Assembly (NCBI RefSeq): GCF_000421965.1 | Contig: NZ_ATAY01000020.1 | Location: 1-64,000 of the forward strand | Length of the DNA: 64,000 bases | Source of the DNA: Ruminiclostridium papyrosolvens C7 | GTDB lineage: Bacteria > Bacillota > Clostridia > Acetivibrionales > DSM-1351 | Direction of reading: 5' to 3' | Part shown: one piece after another, positions 15,475 through 24,779 of the stretch | How the letters are laid out: each line of letters opens with the position of its first letter | How positions within the stretch are numbered: the first letter of the stretch is position 1 | Translations under genes and position numbers: made by a program | Notes under the pieces: model-generated | What the model saw: the letters and a program-made list of their open reading frames with translations, nothing else | Database searches by the model: none | Told to the model about the DNA's origin: nothing

Positions 15475-16719
15475 GTGTCTGATATCATTGTAGGAATTGA
15501 CATAGGTACTTCCAAAGTAAGTACGGTAATTGGAAAAATTAACAGCATGGGCGAGGTAGAGGTCTTAGGTAAAGGAACTGATCCTTGTACAGGGGTTAAA
15601 AAAGGAATCATTGTAGATATTGAGGCGGTTTCGTCATCTATCAGAAGTTCGGTAAGAATGGCTGAAGCTCAGGCAGAAATCAAGGTTGTTACTGCCTACG
15701 TAAATATTTCAGGATTGCATGTGGATATTAAAAATTATAAAAATTTTACTATTGTTGCCAGCGAAAATAAGGAAATTTCAAGGAACGATGTACAAAAACT
15801 TCTTTACTCTGCGGGTTCTATGGATATACCCGAGGGCAGTGAGATTATTGATGTTGTTCCCAGACAGTACATAGTAGACGGTTACGATGGCATCACCGAT
15901 CCTGTAGGTATGAAGGGAGCAAAACTTGAGGGAGATTTTGACGTAGTAATAGGAAAGATTATCTCAGTACAGAATATTGTAAGAAGTATGGAAAAAGCAG
16001 GATTGAAAGTTGATGGGATAATACCCGAAGGCTTTTCTGCTGGGGAATGCATTTTAGCACCCGACGAAAAGGAAATGGGAGTAGTGCTTATTGATGTTGG
16101 AGGAGGTTCAACAGAGATAAGTGTTTTCAAAAATGAGATGCTGGTTATGAACAAATGTATTCCTGTTGGTGGAGATCACATAACCAATGACTTGTCTATA
16201 GCTCTTAAAATTACATATTCCGAAGCGGAAAAGATAAAAAGACAACTTCAACTGGCCTCCACAGCTCTTATTAAATTCGATCAGGATATAACCGTAAACG
16301 ATATCAGCGAGAGTTTCAAAAAGAATATTAAGGTTTCAGATATTATAGAAGTAATTGAAGCAAGAGTTTATGAGATGTTCAGCATATGCTGTGATCTGAT
16401 TCAAAAAAATTGTCCCGGTAATTACGGCGCAGGAGTGGTACTTTCCGGAAACGGAATATCTGCAATGGATGGAGCGGTACAAATTGCAAATGAGCTATTC
16501 AATATGCCTGTACGGGTGGCATCGCCAAAGGTAAGAAGTTTATCAGGCCTGCAACATTGTACCGCAGCCGGTATAATCAGTTATATAGGAAAACAGGAAA
16601 GAGAAGCAAGTACAACAAGTTCTATCAGTAAAAAAACTGATTTAAAGCCTGTAAAAAAAGCTAAAGAAAGTTCTTTCTTTAAAAAGGCATTAAATGCCTT
16701 AAAAGAATTTTTTTACTAG
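15475..16719 (+). CDS. ftsA: Cell division protein FtsA
   Basis: A 414-residue actin-fold ATPase that tethers FtsZ to the membrane and recruits the late divisome. It opens with the phosphate-1 motif VGIDIGTSKVS, has the ADP-binding LIDVGGGSTEISV, and ends in an amphipathic helix (SFFKKALNALKEFFY) after a charged linker, the membrane-targeting sequence of the family. It uses GTG with an AGGGGGT ribosome site. ftsZ follows after a 153-bp gap that probably holds its own promoter. Confidence 0.95.
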   Translation: MSDIIVGIDIGTSKVSTVIGKINSMGEVEVLGKGTDPCTGVKKGIIVDIEAVSSSIRSSVRMAEAQAEIKVVTAYVNISGLHVDIKNYKNFTIVASENKEISRNDVQKLLYSAGSMDIPEGSEIIDVVPRQYIVDGYDGITDPVGMKGAKLEGDFDVVIGKIISVQNIVRSMEKAGLKVDGIIPEGFSAGECILAPDEKEMGVVLIDVGGGSTEISVFKNEMLVMNKCIPVGGDHITNDLSIALKITYSEAEKIKRQLQLASTALIKFDQDITVNDISESFKKNIKVSDIIEVIEARVYEMFSICCDLIQKNCPGNYGAGVVLSGNGISAMDGAVQIANELFNMPVRVASPKVRSLSGLQHCTAAGIISYIGKQEREASTTSSISKKTDLKPVKKAKESSFFKKALNALKEFFY

Positions 16720-16735
16720 GTAATAAAATCAAAAC

Positions 16736-16764
16736 TTGCCTAATTTGTTTTTATAATATATAGT
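16736..16764 (+). promoter_or_regulatory. Possible ftsZ promoter
   Basis: TTGCCT (16736-16741), a 17-bp spacer and TATAGT (16759-16764), in the ftsA-ftsZ gap about 110 bp before ftsZ. The region is AT-rich, so a chance match is possible. Confidence 0.4.
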
Positions 16765-16872
16765 ATTATTATGTGTTTTTCTACGCTATATATAAAAAAA
16801 GACAATTTATTCCGTTGAATTTAATAGATATACACATCAAGTTTTATTACAAATGCTAAAGGGGGATTTAAA

Positions 16873-18015
16873 TTGCTAGATTTCGAGATTGACATGGACC
16901 ATTTTGCCCAAATAAAAGTTATTGGTTGCGGCGGCGGTGGTAACAATGCCGTTAACAGGATGATAGCAGCCGGGTTAAGAGGCGTGGATTTTATAGCGAT
17001 TAATACTGATAAGCAGGCATTATTTTTATCAAAAGCCAATACTAAGATTCAGATAGGAGACAAGCTTACTAAGGGCCTTGGTGCCGGAGCAAATCCTGAA
17101 ACCGGAGAAAAAGCAGCTAATGAGAGCAGAGATGAGATTGCTCAAGCGATAAAGGGTGCTGACATGGTTTTTGTTACTGCCGGTATGGGTGGCGGAACAG
17201 GAACTGGTGCAGCTCCTGTTGTAGCGCAGCTTGCAAGAGAGATGGGTATTCTTACTATAGCTGTTGTTACAAAACCTTTTATGTTTGAAAGCAGAACTCG
17301 TATGCAGCATGCTGAAAGAGGTATAGAAAACCTTAAAAATTCCGTTGATTCTTTGGTAACAATTCCAAATGACAGACTTCTTCAGGTTGTTGAGAAGAGA
17401 ACAACCATGGTAGAGGCTTTCAGAATGGCTGATGATGTCTTACTTCAGGGTGTACAGGGTATTTCTGATTTGATTGCCGTTCCCGGTTTAGTAAATCTTG
17501 ACTTCGCCGATGTAAAAACAATAATGCTTAGTTCAGGTTTGGCTCACATGGGAGTTGGAAGAGCATCCGGTGAAAGCAGGGCAGAAGAAGCAGCAAAACA
17601 AGCAATTCAAAGTCCACTTCTTGAAACATCAATTGAAGGAGCAAGGAGAGTACTTGTAAATATTACAGGAGGGCCTGATTTAGGTCTGTTTGAAGTAAAT
17701 ACTGCTGCCGAATTGGTTCAGAAATCTGCTGATCCCGAAGCAAATATAATTTTTGGAGCTGTTATTGACGACAATCTCAAGGATGAACTTATGATAACAG
17801 TTATTGCAACTGGTTTTGAGACAAGTCCTATCCTAAAGAAGACTGAGAAGCCTGTTGAAAAAGTAGTTAAAAATCCTGTAAGTGCAAATGCTTCAATGCC
17901 TGTTGAAAGTGGAAGTTACGGTTCGGTTTCCCAAGAGAAAAATTCTTCCGGTTCAATGTCAGTTGACAATGAACTTGATATACCAACATTTCTTAGAAGA
18001 AACAGATTTAAATAA
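16873..18015 (+). CDS. ftsZ: Cell division protein FtsZ
   Basis: A 380-residue tubulin-like GTPase that forms the Z ring at midcell. It has the tubulin signature GGGTGTGAA, the N-terminal nucleotide loop [10 protein letters not shown], and the T7 loop region [12 protein letters not shown] variable linker (about 320-360) leads to the conserved C-terminal peptide [12 protein letters not shown], the FtsA/SepF binding site. It starts at a TTG preceded by AAAGGGGGA. A strong terminator ends the transcript before the sporulation genes. Confidence 0.98.
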   Translation: MLDFEIDMDHFAQIKVIGCGGGGNNAVNRMIAAGLRGVDFIAINTDKQALFLSKANTKIQIGDKLTKGLGAGANPETGEKAANESRDEIAQAIKGADMVFVTAGMGGGTGTGAAPVVAQLAREMGILTIAVVTKPFMFESRTRMQHAERGIENLKNSVDSLVTIPNDRLLQVVEKRTTMVEAFRMADDVLLQGVQGISDLIAVPGLVNLDFADVKTIMLSSGLAHMGVGRASGESRAEEAAKQAIQSPLLETSIEGARRVLVNITGGPDLGLFEVNTAAELVQKSADPEANIIFGAVIDDNLKDELMITVIATGFETSPILKKTEKPVEKVVKNPVSANASMPVESGSYGSVSQEKNSSGSMSVDNELDIPTFLRRNRFK

Positions 18016-18052
18016 TTAAAATATAGATTCGATTAATTTATCGCATTTACAG

Positions 18053-18079
18053 CCCGTTGGAAGTTCCAACGGGTTTTTT
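18053..18079 (+). terminator. Rho-independent terminator after ftsZ
   Basis: CCCGTTGGAA, a one-base apical gap and TTCCAACGGG, followed by TTTTTT. It separates the division genes from spoIIGA. Confidence 0.9.
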
Positions 18080-18128
18080 GCATTTTCCGGGATTTTGAAA
18101 ACCTATTTTGTCATATGAAAATTCTTTT

Positions 18129-18174
18129 TCTACATTTCTTTTTGACAAACTTTTGTTAATTAACTATGTATAAT
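18129..18174 (+). promoter_or_regulatory. spoIIG-type promoter with long spacer and 0A boxes
   Basis: A perfect -35 TTGACA (18142-18147) and perfect -10 TATAAT (18169-18174) are 21 bp apart, too far for normal sigma-A use. The spoIIG promoter of B. subtilis is known for the same over-long spacing and needs Spo0A~P. A TGTAGAA-type 0A box lies on the minus strand just upstream (TTCTACA, 18129-18135) and a TTTGACAAA resembling a 0A box overlaps the -35. This suggests direct Spo0A control of spoIIGA-sigE. Confidence 0.7.
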
Positions 18175-18257
18175 AAACATAAAAACATAAAGGCTTGAAT
18201 AATAATTTAATAGATATAATTTCCGTACAGGTCTTTTAGTAATTGTGAGGTATAAAA

Positions 18258-19157
18258 GTGGAAATTTATTTGGATGTTCTTATACTTGAAAATTTGGTTA
18301 TCAATTATCTTATTCTATATGTTACTGCAAAGTTTTCCAGGTATAGAACCAGTACTTTGCGACTATTCGCAGGGGCGATAATAGGCGCCTTATATGTTGG
18401 TATAATCATTATTGAACCTGATATAAAGGTATTCTATACTACTTTGGCAAAGATACTTTTATCCTTCTTTATAATTGCTGTAACCTTTTCTCCCAGAAAG
18501 ATTATGACATTCATAAAAACATTGGTAATTTTCTACATATCGACTTTTATATTTGCCGGTGCGGCACTTGCCTTCTTGTTTTTCAACGAGCAGGGAGGTT
18601 TTGTGAAAAATGGTATTGTATATGTATTTGGACAATCAAAGTGGAGTTTAATGTTTTTTTCACTTGTTACGGTGGGTATAATCATAAAAATATTCATGGA
18701 AGTCATTCAAAGTAAATTTACCAGAGAAAATCTACTGATACCGGTTAAGATTGCCTTCGATAACAGAAAGATAGGGTTTCCTGCTTTAGTAGATACCGGC
18801 AATTCATTAAAGGACCCTTTAACAAATAATCCTGTAATGGTTGTGGAATTTAATGCACTGGAAGAACTATTGCCAATAGAGATAAAGAATATCTTTAAAA
18901 ATTCAAAGGAAGACGATTTAAGCTGTGTAACTACAACAATTTCAACTTCAAAGTGGTTTTCAAGATTCAGGTTGATACCCTTTAGCTCGTTGGGCAAGGA
19001 AAACGGAATGCTTATAGGGTTTAAACCTGATTTTATTGAAATAGGTGAGGAAGAAGAGAAAAGGGATGTAAAAAATGTGATTGTAGGTATATACAACAGG
19101 TCCCTGTCAAGGAATGAAAAGTACAAGGCACTGCTTGGTCCGGAACTGGTTGCGTAG
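18258..19157 (+). CDS. spoIIGA: Pro-sigma-E processing peptidase SpoIIGA
   Basis: A 299-residue membrane aspartic protease that removes the pro-peptide of sigma-E in the mother cell after a forespore signal. The N-terminal half has five hydrophobic segments (for example MEIYLDVLILENLVINYLIL at its start). The C-terminal half faces the cytoplasm and has the catalytic ALVDTGNSLKDPLT motif. It uses GTG with a TGAGGT ribosome site. sigE follows 39 bp later, the standard pair. Confidence 0.93.
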   Translation: MEIYLDVLILENLVINYLILYVTAKFSRYRTSTLRLFAGAIIGALYVGIIIIEPDIKVFYTTLAKILLSFFIIAVTFSPRKIMTFIKTLVIFYISTFIFAGAALAFLFFNEQGGFVKNGIVYVFGQSKWSLMFFSLVTVGIIIKIFMEVIQSKFTRENLLIPVKIAFDNRKIGFPALVDTGNSLKDPLTNNPVMVVEFNALEELLPIEIKNIFKNSKEDDLSCVTTTISTSKWFSRFRLIPFSSLGKENGMLIGFKPDFIEIGEEEEKRDVKNVIVGIYNRSLSRNEKYKALLGPELVA

Positions 19158-19196
19158 GCTGAATTACTATATACATATTTGAAAGGGGACAGCTAA

Positions 19197-19928
19197 ATGA
19201 ATTTTGTATCCAGGTGTAAGATGTACTTACTTATCAAGTACGAAACGTTATTAAGGAAATTTAAGATTGGGAGATCATTTCCCGTACATTACATAGGGGG
19301 CAGTGAGGCTCTGCCGCCTCCTCTTACCCTCGACGAAGAGACATACCTCCTTCATAAGCTCGAACAAAGCGATTATGGCGTTAAAAGTATTTTAATTGAA
19401 AGAAATCTAAGACTGGTTGTTTATATTGCAAGAAAGTTTGAAAACACAGGCGTAGGAGTAGAAGATCTGATTTCCATAGGTACTATAGGTTTGATAAAGG
19501 CTATAAATACATTCAATCCTTCAAAAAATATCAAGCTTGCAACATATGCTTCAAGATGTATTGAAAATGAAATTCTGATGTATTTGAGAAGAAACAACAG
19601 GGTTAAGGCAGAAATATCTATTGATGAACCTTTAAATATCGATTGGGATGGTAATGAACTGCTGCTGTCGGATATACTTGGAACCGATAACGACATGATT
19701 CATAGGAGTATTGAGGACGAGGTTGACAAGGAGCTTCTTGCTGCAGCAATGAAAAAATTATCAGTAAGGGAAAAGAAAATAATGGAGTTGAGGTTCGGTC
19801 TTTCTAACGGTGTTGAAAAAACCCAAAAAGAAGTGGCTGATATGCTGGGTATATCACAATCTTATATTTCAAGACTTGAAAAAAGAATTATCAGCAGACT
19901 AAAAAAAGAGATTAGCAGGATGACCTAG
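19197..19928 (+). CDS. sigE: Sporulation sigma factor sigma-E (pro-form)
   Basis: A 243-residue sigma-70 factor of early mother-cell gene expression. The first 25-30 residues are a hydrophobic-basic pro-sequence ([20 protein letters not shown]) with the conserved [12 protein letters not shown] just behind it. Region 2 (about 60-130; [33 protein letters not shown]) and region 4 (about 185-240; [20 protein letters not shown]) follow. The pro-sequence holds it inactive at the membrane until SpoIIGA cuts it. Regulated by the upstream spoIIG promoter. Confidence 0.96.
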   Translation: MNFVSRCKMYLLIKYETLLRKFKIGRSFPVHYIGGSEALPPPLTLDEETYLLHKLEQSDYGVKSILIERNLRLVVYIARKFENTGVGVEDLISIGTIGLIKAINTFNPSKNIKLATYASRCIENEILMYLRRNNRVKAEISIDEPLNIDWDGNELLLSDILGTDNDMIHRSIEDEVDKELLAAAMKKLSVREKKIMELRFGLSNGVEKTQKEVADMLGISQSYISRLEKRIISRLKKEISRMT

Positions 19929-19999
19929 AGAGAAGCCGTTGAGCCCTCAAAAGCAAGCTTGTCAAGGGTTTCGAGAAAAATATTTTGGATGATAATTCA

Positions 20000-20028
20000 G
20001 TATAAAATAGGCCTTCATGGCAATAATG
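20000..20028 (+). promoter_or_regulatory. Sigma-F-type promoter of sigG
   Basis: GTATA (20000-20004), a 14-bp spacer and GGCAATAATG (20019-20028), the latter fitting GGnnAnAnTR at every fixed position. It lies about 40 bp ahead of the sigG start. In Bacillus sigG is first switched on by sigma-F in the forespore, so the match makes biological sense. Confidence 0.6.
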
Positions 20029-20065
20029 ATATTGCACAGTTATTATTGCTCTGGAGGTTTTTTAT

Positions 20066-20839
20066 ATGCTTATCAATAAAGTTGAAATATGTGGCGTTAA
20101 TACATCTAAACTTCCTGTTCTCACCAATGAACAGAAAAAAGTACTATTTGAAAGAATGCATAAAGGCGATAATTCTGCTAGAGATGAGTTTATAAATGGA
20201 AATCTCAGGCTTGTATTAAGTGTTATTCAGAGGTTTAATAATAGAGGAGAATATGTTGATGATTTGTTTCAGGTAGGCTGTATAGGTTTAATAAAAGCTA
20301 TAGATAATTTTGATGTAACTCAGAATGTTAAGTTTTCAACTTATGCAGTCCCAATGATAATAGGAGAAATCAGAAGGTATTTAAGAGACAATAACTCCAT
20401 TAGGGTTAGCCGTTCATTGCGAGATATTGCGTATAAAGCATTACAGGCAAAGGAGAGGCTTACAACACAAAATTCAAAAGAGCCTACAATAGCAGAACTG
20501 GCTCAGGAACTTCAACTTCCCAAGGAGGATATTGTTTTTGCATTGGATGCCATTCAAGACCCTATATCGTTGTTTGAATCCGTTTACCATGATGGAGGAG
20601 ATGCCATTTATGTAATGGATCAGGTCAGTGATGACAAGAATATTGACGAGAATTGGCTTGAAACGATTTCTCTGAAAGAAGCCATGCGTAAACTTAATGA
20701 CAGGGAAAAACTCATTTTAAATCTCAGGTTCTTTGAAGGAAGAACTCAAATGGAAGTTGCAGATGAAATAGGAATTTCTCAGGCACAGGTATCAAGACTT
20801 GAAAAGACCGCATTAATGCATATGAAGAAGTACATTTAA
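20066..20839 (+). CDS. sigG: Sporulation sigma factor sigma-G
   Basis: A 257-residue sigma-70 factor for late forespore genes. It begins KVEICGVNTSKLPVLTNEQ, the typical sigma-G N-terminus, and contains regions 2 (NLRLVLSVIQRFNNRGEYVD), 3 (RDNNSIRVSRSLRDIAYKA) and 4 (GRTQMEVADEIGISQAQVSR). A strong GGAGG ribosome site precedes the ATG. It has its own likely sigma-F promoter in the 137-bp gap after sigE and can also be read from the spoIIG promoter. A hairpin terminator follows. Confidence 0.96.
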   Translation: MLINKVEICGVNTSKLPVLTNEQKKVLFERMHKGDNSARDEFINGNLRLVLSVIQRFNNRGEYVDDLFQVGCIGLIKAIDNFDVTQNVKFSTYAVPMIIGEIRRYLRDNNSIRVSRSLRDIAYKALQAKERLTTQNSKEPTIAELAQELQLPKEDIVFALDAIQDPISLFESVYHDGGDAIYVMDQVSDDKNIDENWLETISLKEAMRKLNDREKLILNLRFFEGRTQMEVADEIGISQAQVSRLEKTALMHMKKYI

Positions 20840-20868
20840 TAAATATGAAAAATTAAAATTTCATATCC

Positions 20869-20912
20869 AAAAAATTAGGACATATAATTATTAATATATG
20901 TCCTAATTTTTT
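20869..20912. terminator. Strong terminator after sigG
   Basis: AAAAAATTAGGACATATA pairs with TATATGTCCTAATTTTTT around an 8-base loop. The arms are 18 bp and perfect, with A and T runs on both sides, so it works in both directions. Confidence 0.9.
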
Positions 20913-20930
20913 GATTGTGGAGGTCAATAC

Positions 20931-21191
20931 ATGAGAAGAGCAAGCAGCCTGAAGGATAAGGAAGTTATAAATGTTTCGGATGGTACACGCCTGGGAATGG
21001 TCTCAGATGTCGAAATAAACCTCAATGACGGAAGAATAGAGGGGATAGTAGTACCTATACCGGGTAAATGGTTTGGTCTGTTTGGAAAGGACAATGAGTA
21101 CATAATTCCATGGGAGAGCATAATAAAGGTTGGTGACGAAATAATACTGGTCGAAATGAATGAGAATATTGTCAGAAAGTTTTTAGAATGA
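20931..21191 (+). CDS. ymxH: YlmC/YmxH-family PRC-barrel sporulation protein
   Basis: An 86-residue single PRC-barrel domain (SSLKDKEVINVSDGTRLGMV, then GIVVPIPGKWFGLFG). YlmC/YmxH proteins are small sporulation-linked proteins of unknown biochemical function, common next to sigG in clostridia. A GGAGG ribosome site precedes the ATG. No signal peptide. It lies alone between the sigG terminator and nrdR. Confidence 0.85.
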   Translation: MRRASSLKDKEVINVSDGTRLGMVSDVEINLNDGRIEGIVVPIPGKWFGLFGKDNEYIIPWESIIKVGDEIILVEMNENIVRKFLE

Positions 21192-21281
21192 TAGCGGCTG
21201 TAGGTATACAAATATTATCAAATAAGGTAAAATGGAATCAGCATAGAAAACACTTGCTTTTCAACAGGAGGATATAAACAA

Positions 21282-21746
21282 ATGAAGTGTCCATTTTGCG
21301 GTTTTATAGAAGATAAGGTCATTGATTCCAGACCCACAGATGAAGGTTCTGCTATCAGAAGAAGACGTGAATGTACAAAATGCAACAGAAGGTTCACCAC
21401 ATATGAAAAGGTTGAAAGTCTACCCCTGATGGTAATTAAAAAGGATAAGTCAAGACAGCCCTTTGATAGGGATAAACTAATGAATGGACTCTTAAGAGCA
21501 TGTGAGAAAAGACCTGTTTCTATAAACGATTTGGAAAAAATGGTAGAAAATATTGAATCACAACTGCATAATTCACTTCAAAGAGAAGTAACTACAGAAG
21601 ATATTGGTGAAATGGTTATGTCAAAGCTTAAAACCATGGACGAAGTTGCTTACGTAAGATTTGCGTCTGTTTACAGGCAATTCAAGGATATAAATACTTT
21701 CATGGACGAGCTTAGGAAACTGCTTAGAGATGAGAAAATGGAATAG
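21282..21746 (+). CDS. nrdR: Transcriptional repressor NrdR
   Basis: A 154-residue ATP/dATP-sensing repressor of ribonucleotide reductase genes. The N-terminal zinc ribbon has CPFCG and CTKCNRRF; the ATP-cone (about 48-138) includes [16 protein letters not shown] and [13 protein letters not shown]. It acts in the cytoplasm at NrdR boxes elsewhere. An AGGAGG ribosome site precedes the ATG. A terminator follows directly. This position behind sigG and ymxH is usual in this group. Confidence 0.96.
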   Translation: MKCPFCGFIEDKVIDSRPTDEGSAIRRRRECTKCNRRFTTYEKVESLPLMVIKKDKSRQPFDRDKLMNGLLRACEKRPVSINDLEKMVENIESQLHNSLQREVTTEDIGEMVMSKLKTMDEVAYVRFASVYRQFKDINTFMDELRKLLRDEKME

Positions 21747-21764
21747 ATTATGTAAAAAAAATAC

Positions 21765-21795
21765 AGCCCATTCCGCTTACTGAATGGGTTTTTTT
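21765..21795 (+). terminator. Terminator after nrdR
   Basis: AGCCCATTC and GAATGGGTT form a stem around an 8-base loop, followed by seven T. It isolates nrdR from the comM-dprA unit. Confidence 0.85.
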
Positions 21796-21965
21796 GACTT
21801 TAATATAGTTTTATGTTAAAATTGTATCCGATAGAACGAAATCATTTCTTGTAATTCTTAATATTTTGTCTAAATTGGTAAGGTTTCTATTTAAAATTTC
21901 TTTAAGTTATATTCAAATGTGTTTTACATCTAAATTTCTAAAAAAATAATTGAGAGGATTTTTCT

Positions 21966-23495
21966 ATGGTCTCAAAGGTAAAGAGCTGTGCCCTTTTGGG
22001 TATTGACGGCTGTATTGTTGACGTTGAAACGGATATAAGCAATGGTATACCCAGTTTTGACGTAGTAGGACTTGGCGATATGGCAGTAAGAGAATCACGT
22101 GAAAGAGTCAGAGCTGCTATTAAGAATAGTGGTATTGATTTTCCTGTAAGGAGAATAACAATAAATCTGGCTCCTGCAAGTCTGAGGAAGGGAGGATCAA
22201 TGTATGACGTTTCCATTGCAGTAGGAATACTTGTAGCTTCGGATATAATAAAGAATACCGAGCTTTCGTTATATATGTTCTTAGGAGAACTTTCTCTGGA
22301 CGGAAGTATAAAGCCAATAGATGGAATTATTTCAATGGTTTGCTGTGCTGTTACAAATAACATAAAGAATATATTTGTACCTGAAACCAATTCCGATGAA
22401 GCAGCAGTATTCAGTAGTGTAAACATTTTACCGGTAAAAAATCTTAATGATATTATAAAGCATCTAAATGGCGATAAAATTATTCCATCCTACCTTATAA
22501 ACGTGGATAGCATATTTATGCATAATACTAAAGACAGCTTGGATTTTTGTGACGTAAAGGGACAGGCAGGTTTGAAGAGGGCAATGGAAGTAGCCGCCTG
22601 TGGTTCCCATAATATGCTCATGATAGGTTCACCCGGTAGCGGTAAAACAATGTTGGCAAAAAGGCTGCCGTCAATACTTCCTGATATGACATTCGAGGAA
22701 GCGGTTCAAATAACAAAAATACACAGTATTTCAGGTCTTTTGCCGAGAAATACTTCCCTGATTACACACAGACCTTTCAGAAATCCCCATCACACAACAT
22801 CAGCAATAAGTCTTGTAGGTGGCGGAAAACAGTGCAAACCGGGAGAGGTTAGCCTCGCTCACTACGGTGTTCTGTTCCTGGACGAATTTCCCGAATTTGA
22901 AAAAAGTGCTATTGAAGTGCTTAGACAGCCACTGGAGGATGGAGAGATAACCATATCCAGAGTCAACGGAAGTATTACATACCCTGCAAGATCAACTCTT
23001 ATTTGTGCAGCTAACCCATGCAAATGCGGTTATTATCTGGAACCTTCCAACAAATGCAGTTGTACTCCCAAAATGGTCCAGCAATATCTTGGTAAACTAA
23101 GTCAGCCGTTGCTGGACAGGATTGATATACACGCAGAAATACATCCCGTGAGATATGACGATTTAAATAATGAAGTCAAGGAAGAAACGTCTGCCGTTAT
23201 ACGTGAAAGAGTTAATAGGGCAAGAAGGATTCAGACTGACAGGTACAGAGGGCTGGGAATATATTCAAATTCCGAATTAACGCCAACGTTGATAAGAAAA
23301 TACTGTGAACTTGACAGAAATACGTCAAGCCTTCTTAAAATGGCATTTGAAAGGCTTGGACTGAGTGCTCGAGCCTATGACAGAATCTTAAAAGTAGCAA
23401 GGACTATTGCTGATATGGATGACAGTGAGAAAATAAAATCTGAACATATTGCCGAAGCGATACAATACCGCAGTATGGACAGAATAAAAATATAA
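21966..23495 (+). CDS. comM: ComM/YifB-family AAA+ ATPase (Mg-chelatase-like)
   Basis: A 509-residue protein with an N-terminal Lon-protease-like fold (about 1-170; IPSFDVVGLGDMAVRESRERV), an AAA+ Mg-chelatase-type core (Walker A GSPGSGKTM, Walker B VLFLDEFPEF) and a C-terminal helical lid (ARAYDRILKVARTIADM). Proteobacterial ComM is a branch-migration helicase used in integrating transformed DNA. It sits directly before dprA, another DNA-uptake protein, with an 10-bp gap, consistent with a role in recombination. The start follows GAGAGGA. Confidence 0.92.
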   Translation: MVSKVKSCALLGIDGCIVDVETDISNGIPSFDVVGLGDMAVRESRERVRAAIKNSGIDFPVRRITINLAPASLRKGGSMYDVSIAVGILVASDIIKNTELSLYMFLGELSLDGSIKPIDGIISMVCCAVTNNIKNIFVPETNSDEAAVFSSVNILPVKNLNDIIKHLNGDKIIPSYLINVDSIFMHNTKDSLDFCDVKGQAGLKRAMEVAACGSHNMLMIGSPGSGKTMLAKRLPSILPDMTFEEAVQITKIHSISGLLPRNTSLITHRPFRNPHHTTSAISLVGGGKQCKPGEVSLAHYGVLFLDEFPEFEKSAIEVLRQPLEDGEITISRVNGSITYPARSTLICAANPCKCGYYLEPSNKCSCTPKMVQQYLGKLSQPLLDRIDIHAEIHPVRYDDLNNEVKEETSAVIRERVNRARRIQTDRYRGLGIYSNSELTPTLIRKYCELDRNTSSLLKMAFERLGLSARAYDRILKVARTIADMDDSEKIKSEHIAEAIQYRSMDRIKI

Positions 23496-23505
23496 AGGAG
23501 AATTT

Positions 23506-24630
23506 ATGAGAGATATTGAGTATTGGATTTGGTTATCATCCTTGGAAGGATTAAGTTCGAAAAAGGCATTTGATTTACTGGAAAAATATAAATGTCCCGA
23601 TGTTATATATGGTCTTTCGGAAAATGATCTTAAAAATACAAAAGGGTTAACTGAAAAAAATATAAAAGAGCTTTTGAACTCAGACAAAAGAGATAGAGTT
23701 GGTGCTATGTACGAAGTGATGGTGCGAAATAATATAAAAATGGTAAATATTTACGAAGAAATCTATCCTCAGAAACTTAAAAATATATATGACCCGCCTA
23801 TAGCTCTATATTATATGGGAAAGCTTGAATCTTACAGTTTTTCTATTGCAGTCGTTGGTTCCAGAAAGACTACCGGGTATGGTGCGAAAATGGCCGGTAG
23901 ATTGTCATATGACCTCTCAATGAGAGGTGTAACAATAGTAAGCGGTCTGGCAAAAGGAATTGACAGTATTGCTCATAAAGGTTGTCTGGATGCAGGAGGA
24001 AAAACCATAGCGGTTCTCGGTTCCGGGCTTGATAATATTTACCCTCAGGAAAATGCAGGACTGTTTAAGGATATTATAGATTCCAAAGGATTAGTGTTAT
24101 CTGAATACCCTCCGGGAATGCCGCCGTTGCAACATAACTTCCCGGCACGAAACAGAATAATAAGTGGAATTTCCAGCGGAGTCCTTGTCATCGAAGCGGC
24201 CAAAAGAAGCGGTTCTCTAATTACTGCAGGGTGTGCCTTAGAGCAGGGAAGAGAGGTCTTTGCCGTTCCGGGAAATATCGACTGTGCCTATAGTATGGGT
24301 ACAAACCAATTAATTAAAGAAGGGGCTAAATTGGTATTGAATGCCTCAGATATTCTGGAAGAATTTGAATACGGCGGAATACAGAATTTTACACCTGTCC
24401 ATGAGGATACCAATGAGAAAATAAGTAAAAAATACCTAAATCTATTTAAAGGTCTAACAACTGACGAAATAAAAATATTAAAGGTAATTTTAAAGGGAGC
24501 ACATAATATTGAAGAAATTCTTGAAAGAAGTAGTATTTCTGCAAAAGATGCTAACAGTATACTTTTTATGCTTGAAATGAAAGGAATAATTGGACAGAAC
24601 CCCGGTAAATTATTTGAGGTTATAATATAG
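23506..24630 (+). CDS. dprA: DNA-processing protein DprA
   Basis: A 374-residue protein that loads RecA onto incoming single-stranded DNA. A helix-hairpin-helix-like N-terminal part (about 1-75) precedes the Rossmann core with VVGSRKTTGYG, VSGLAKGIDSIAHKG and GSGLDNIYPQENA. A winged-helix-like C-terminal domain (about 310-374) ends the protein. An AAAGGAGA ribosome site overlaps the comM end. With comM it forms a two-gene unit; no other competence gene is in the window, so a chromosomal recombination role is also possible. Confidence 0.95.
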   Translation: MRDIEYWIWLSSLEGLSSKKAFDLLEKYKCPDVIYGLSENDLKNTKGLTEKNIKELLNSDKRDRVGAMYEVMVRNNIKMVNIYEEIYPQKLKNIYDPPIALYYMGKLESYSFSIAVVGSRKTTGYGAKMAGRLSYDLSMRGVTIVSGLAKGIDSIAHKGCLDAGGKTIAVLGSGLDNIYPQENAGLFKDIIDSKGLVLSEYPPGMPPLQHNFPARNRIISGISSGVLVIEAAKRSGSLITAGCALEQGREVFAVPGNIDCAYSMGTNQLIKEGAKLVLNASDILEEFEYGGIQNFTPVHEDTNEKISKKYLNLFKGLTTDEIKILKVILKGAHNIEEILERSSISAKDANSILFMLEMKGIIGQNPGKLFEVII

Positions 24631-24693
24631 TCATAATACATAAAAAAAATAAGAATAATTTCGAGTAATTAATGTAGAATTACTAATGTGAGG

Positions 24694-24722
24694 TTGACAG
24701 ATTGAAAAAACCAGTTTAAATT
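24694..24722 (+). promoter_or_regulatory. Sigma-A promoter of topA
   Basis: A perfect TTGACA (24694-24699), a 17-bp spacer and TAAATT (24717-24722), about 60 bp before topA. Confidence 0.6.
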
Positions 24723-24779
24723 AGTAGTTGTTTAATAATATAATATACAGAAAATGGATATTCGACACGGAGGAATAAA

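Noticed and set aside
20020-20049. Hairpin GCAATAAT/ATTATTGC before sigG as a leader control element
   Set aside because: Its left arm is part of the sigma-F -10 element, so it would not be transcribed from that promoter.
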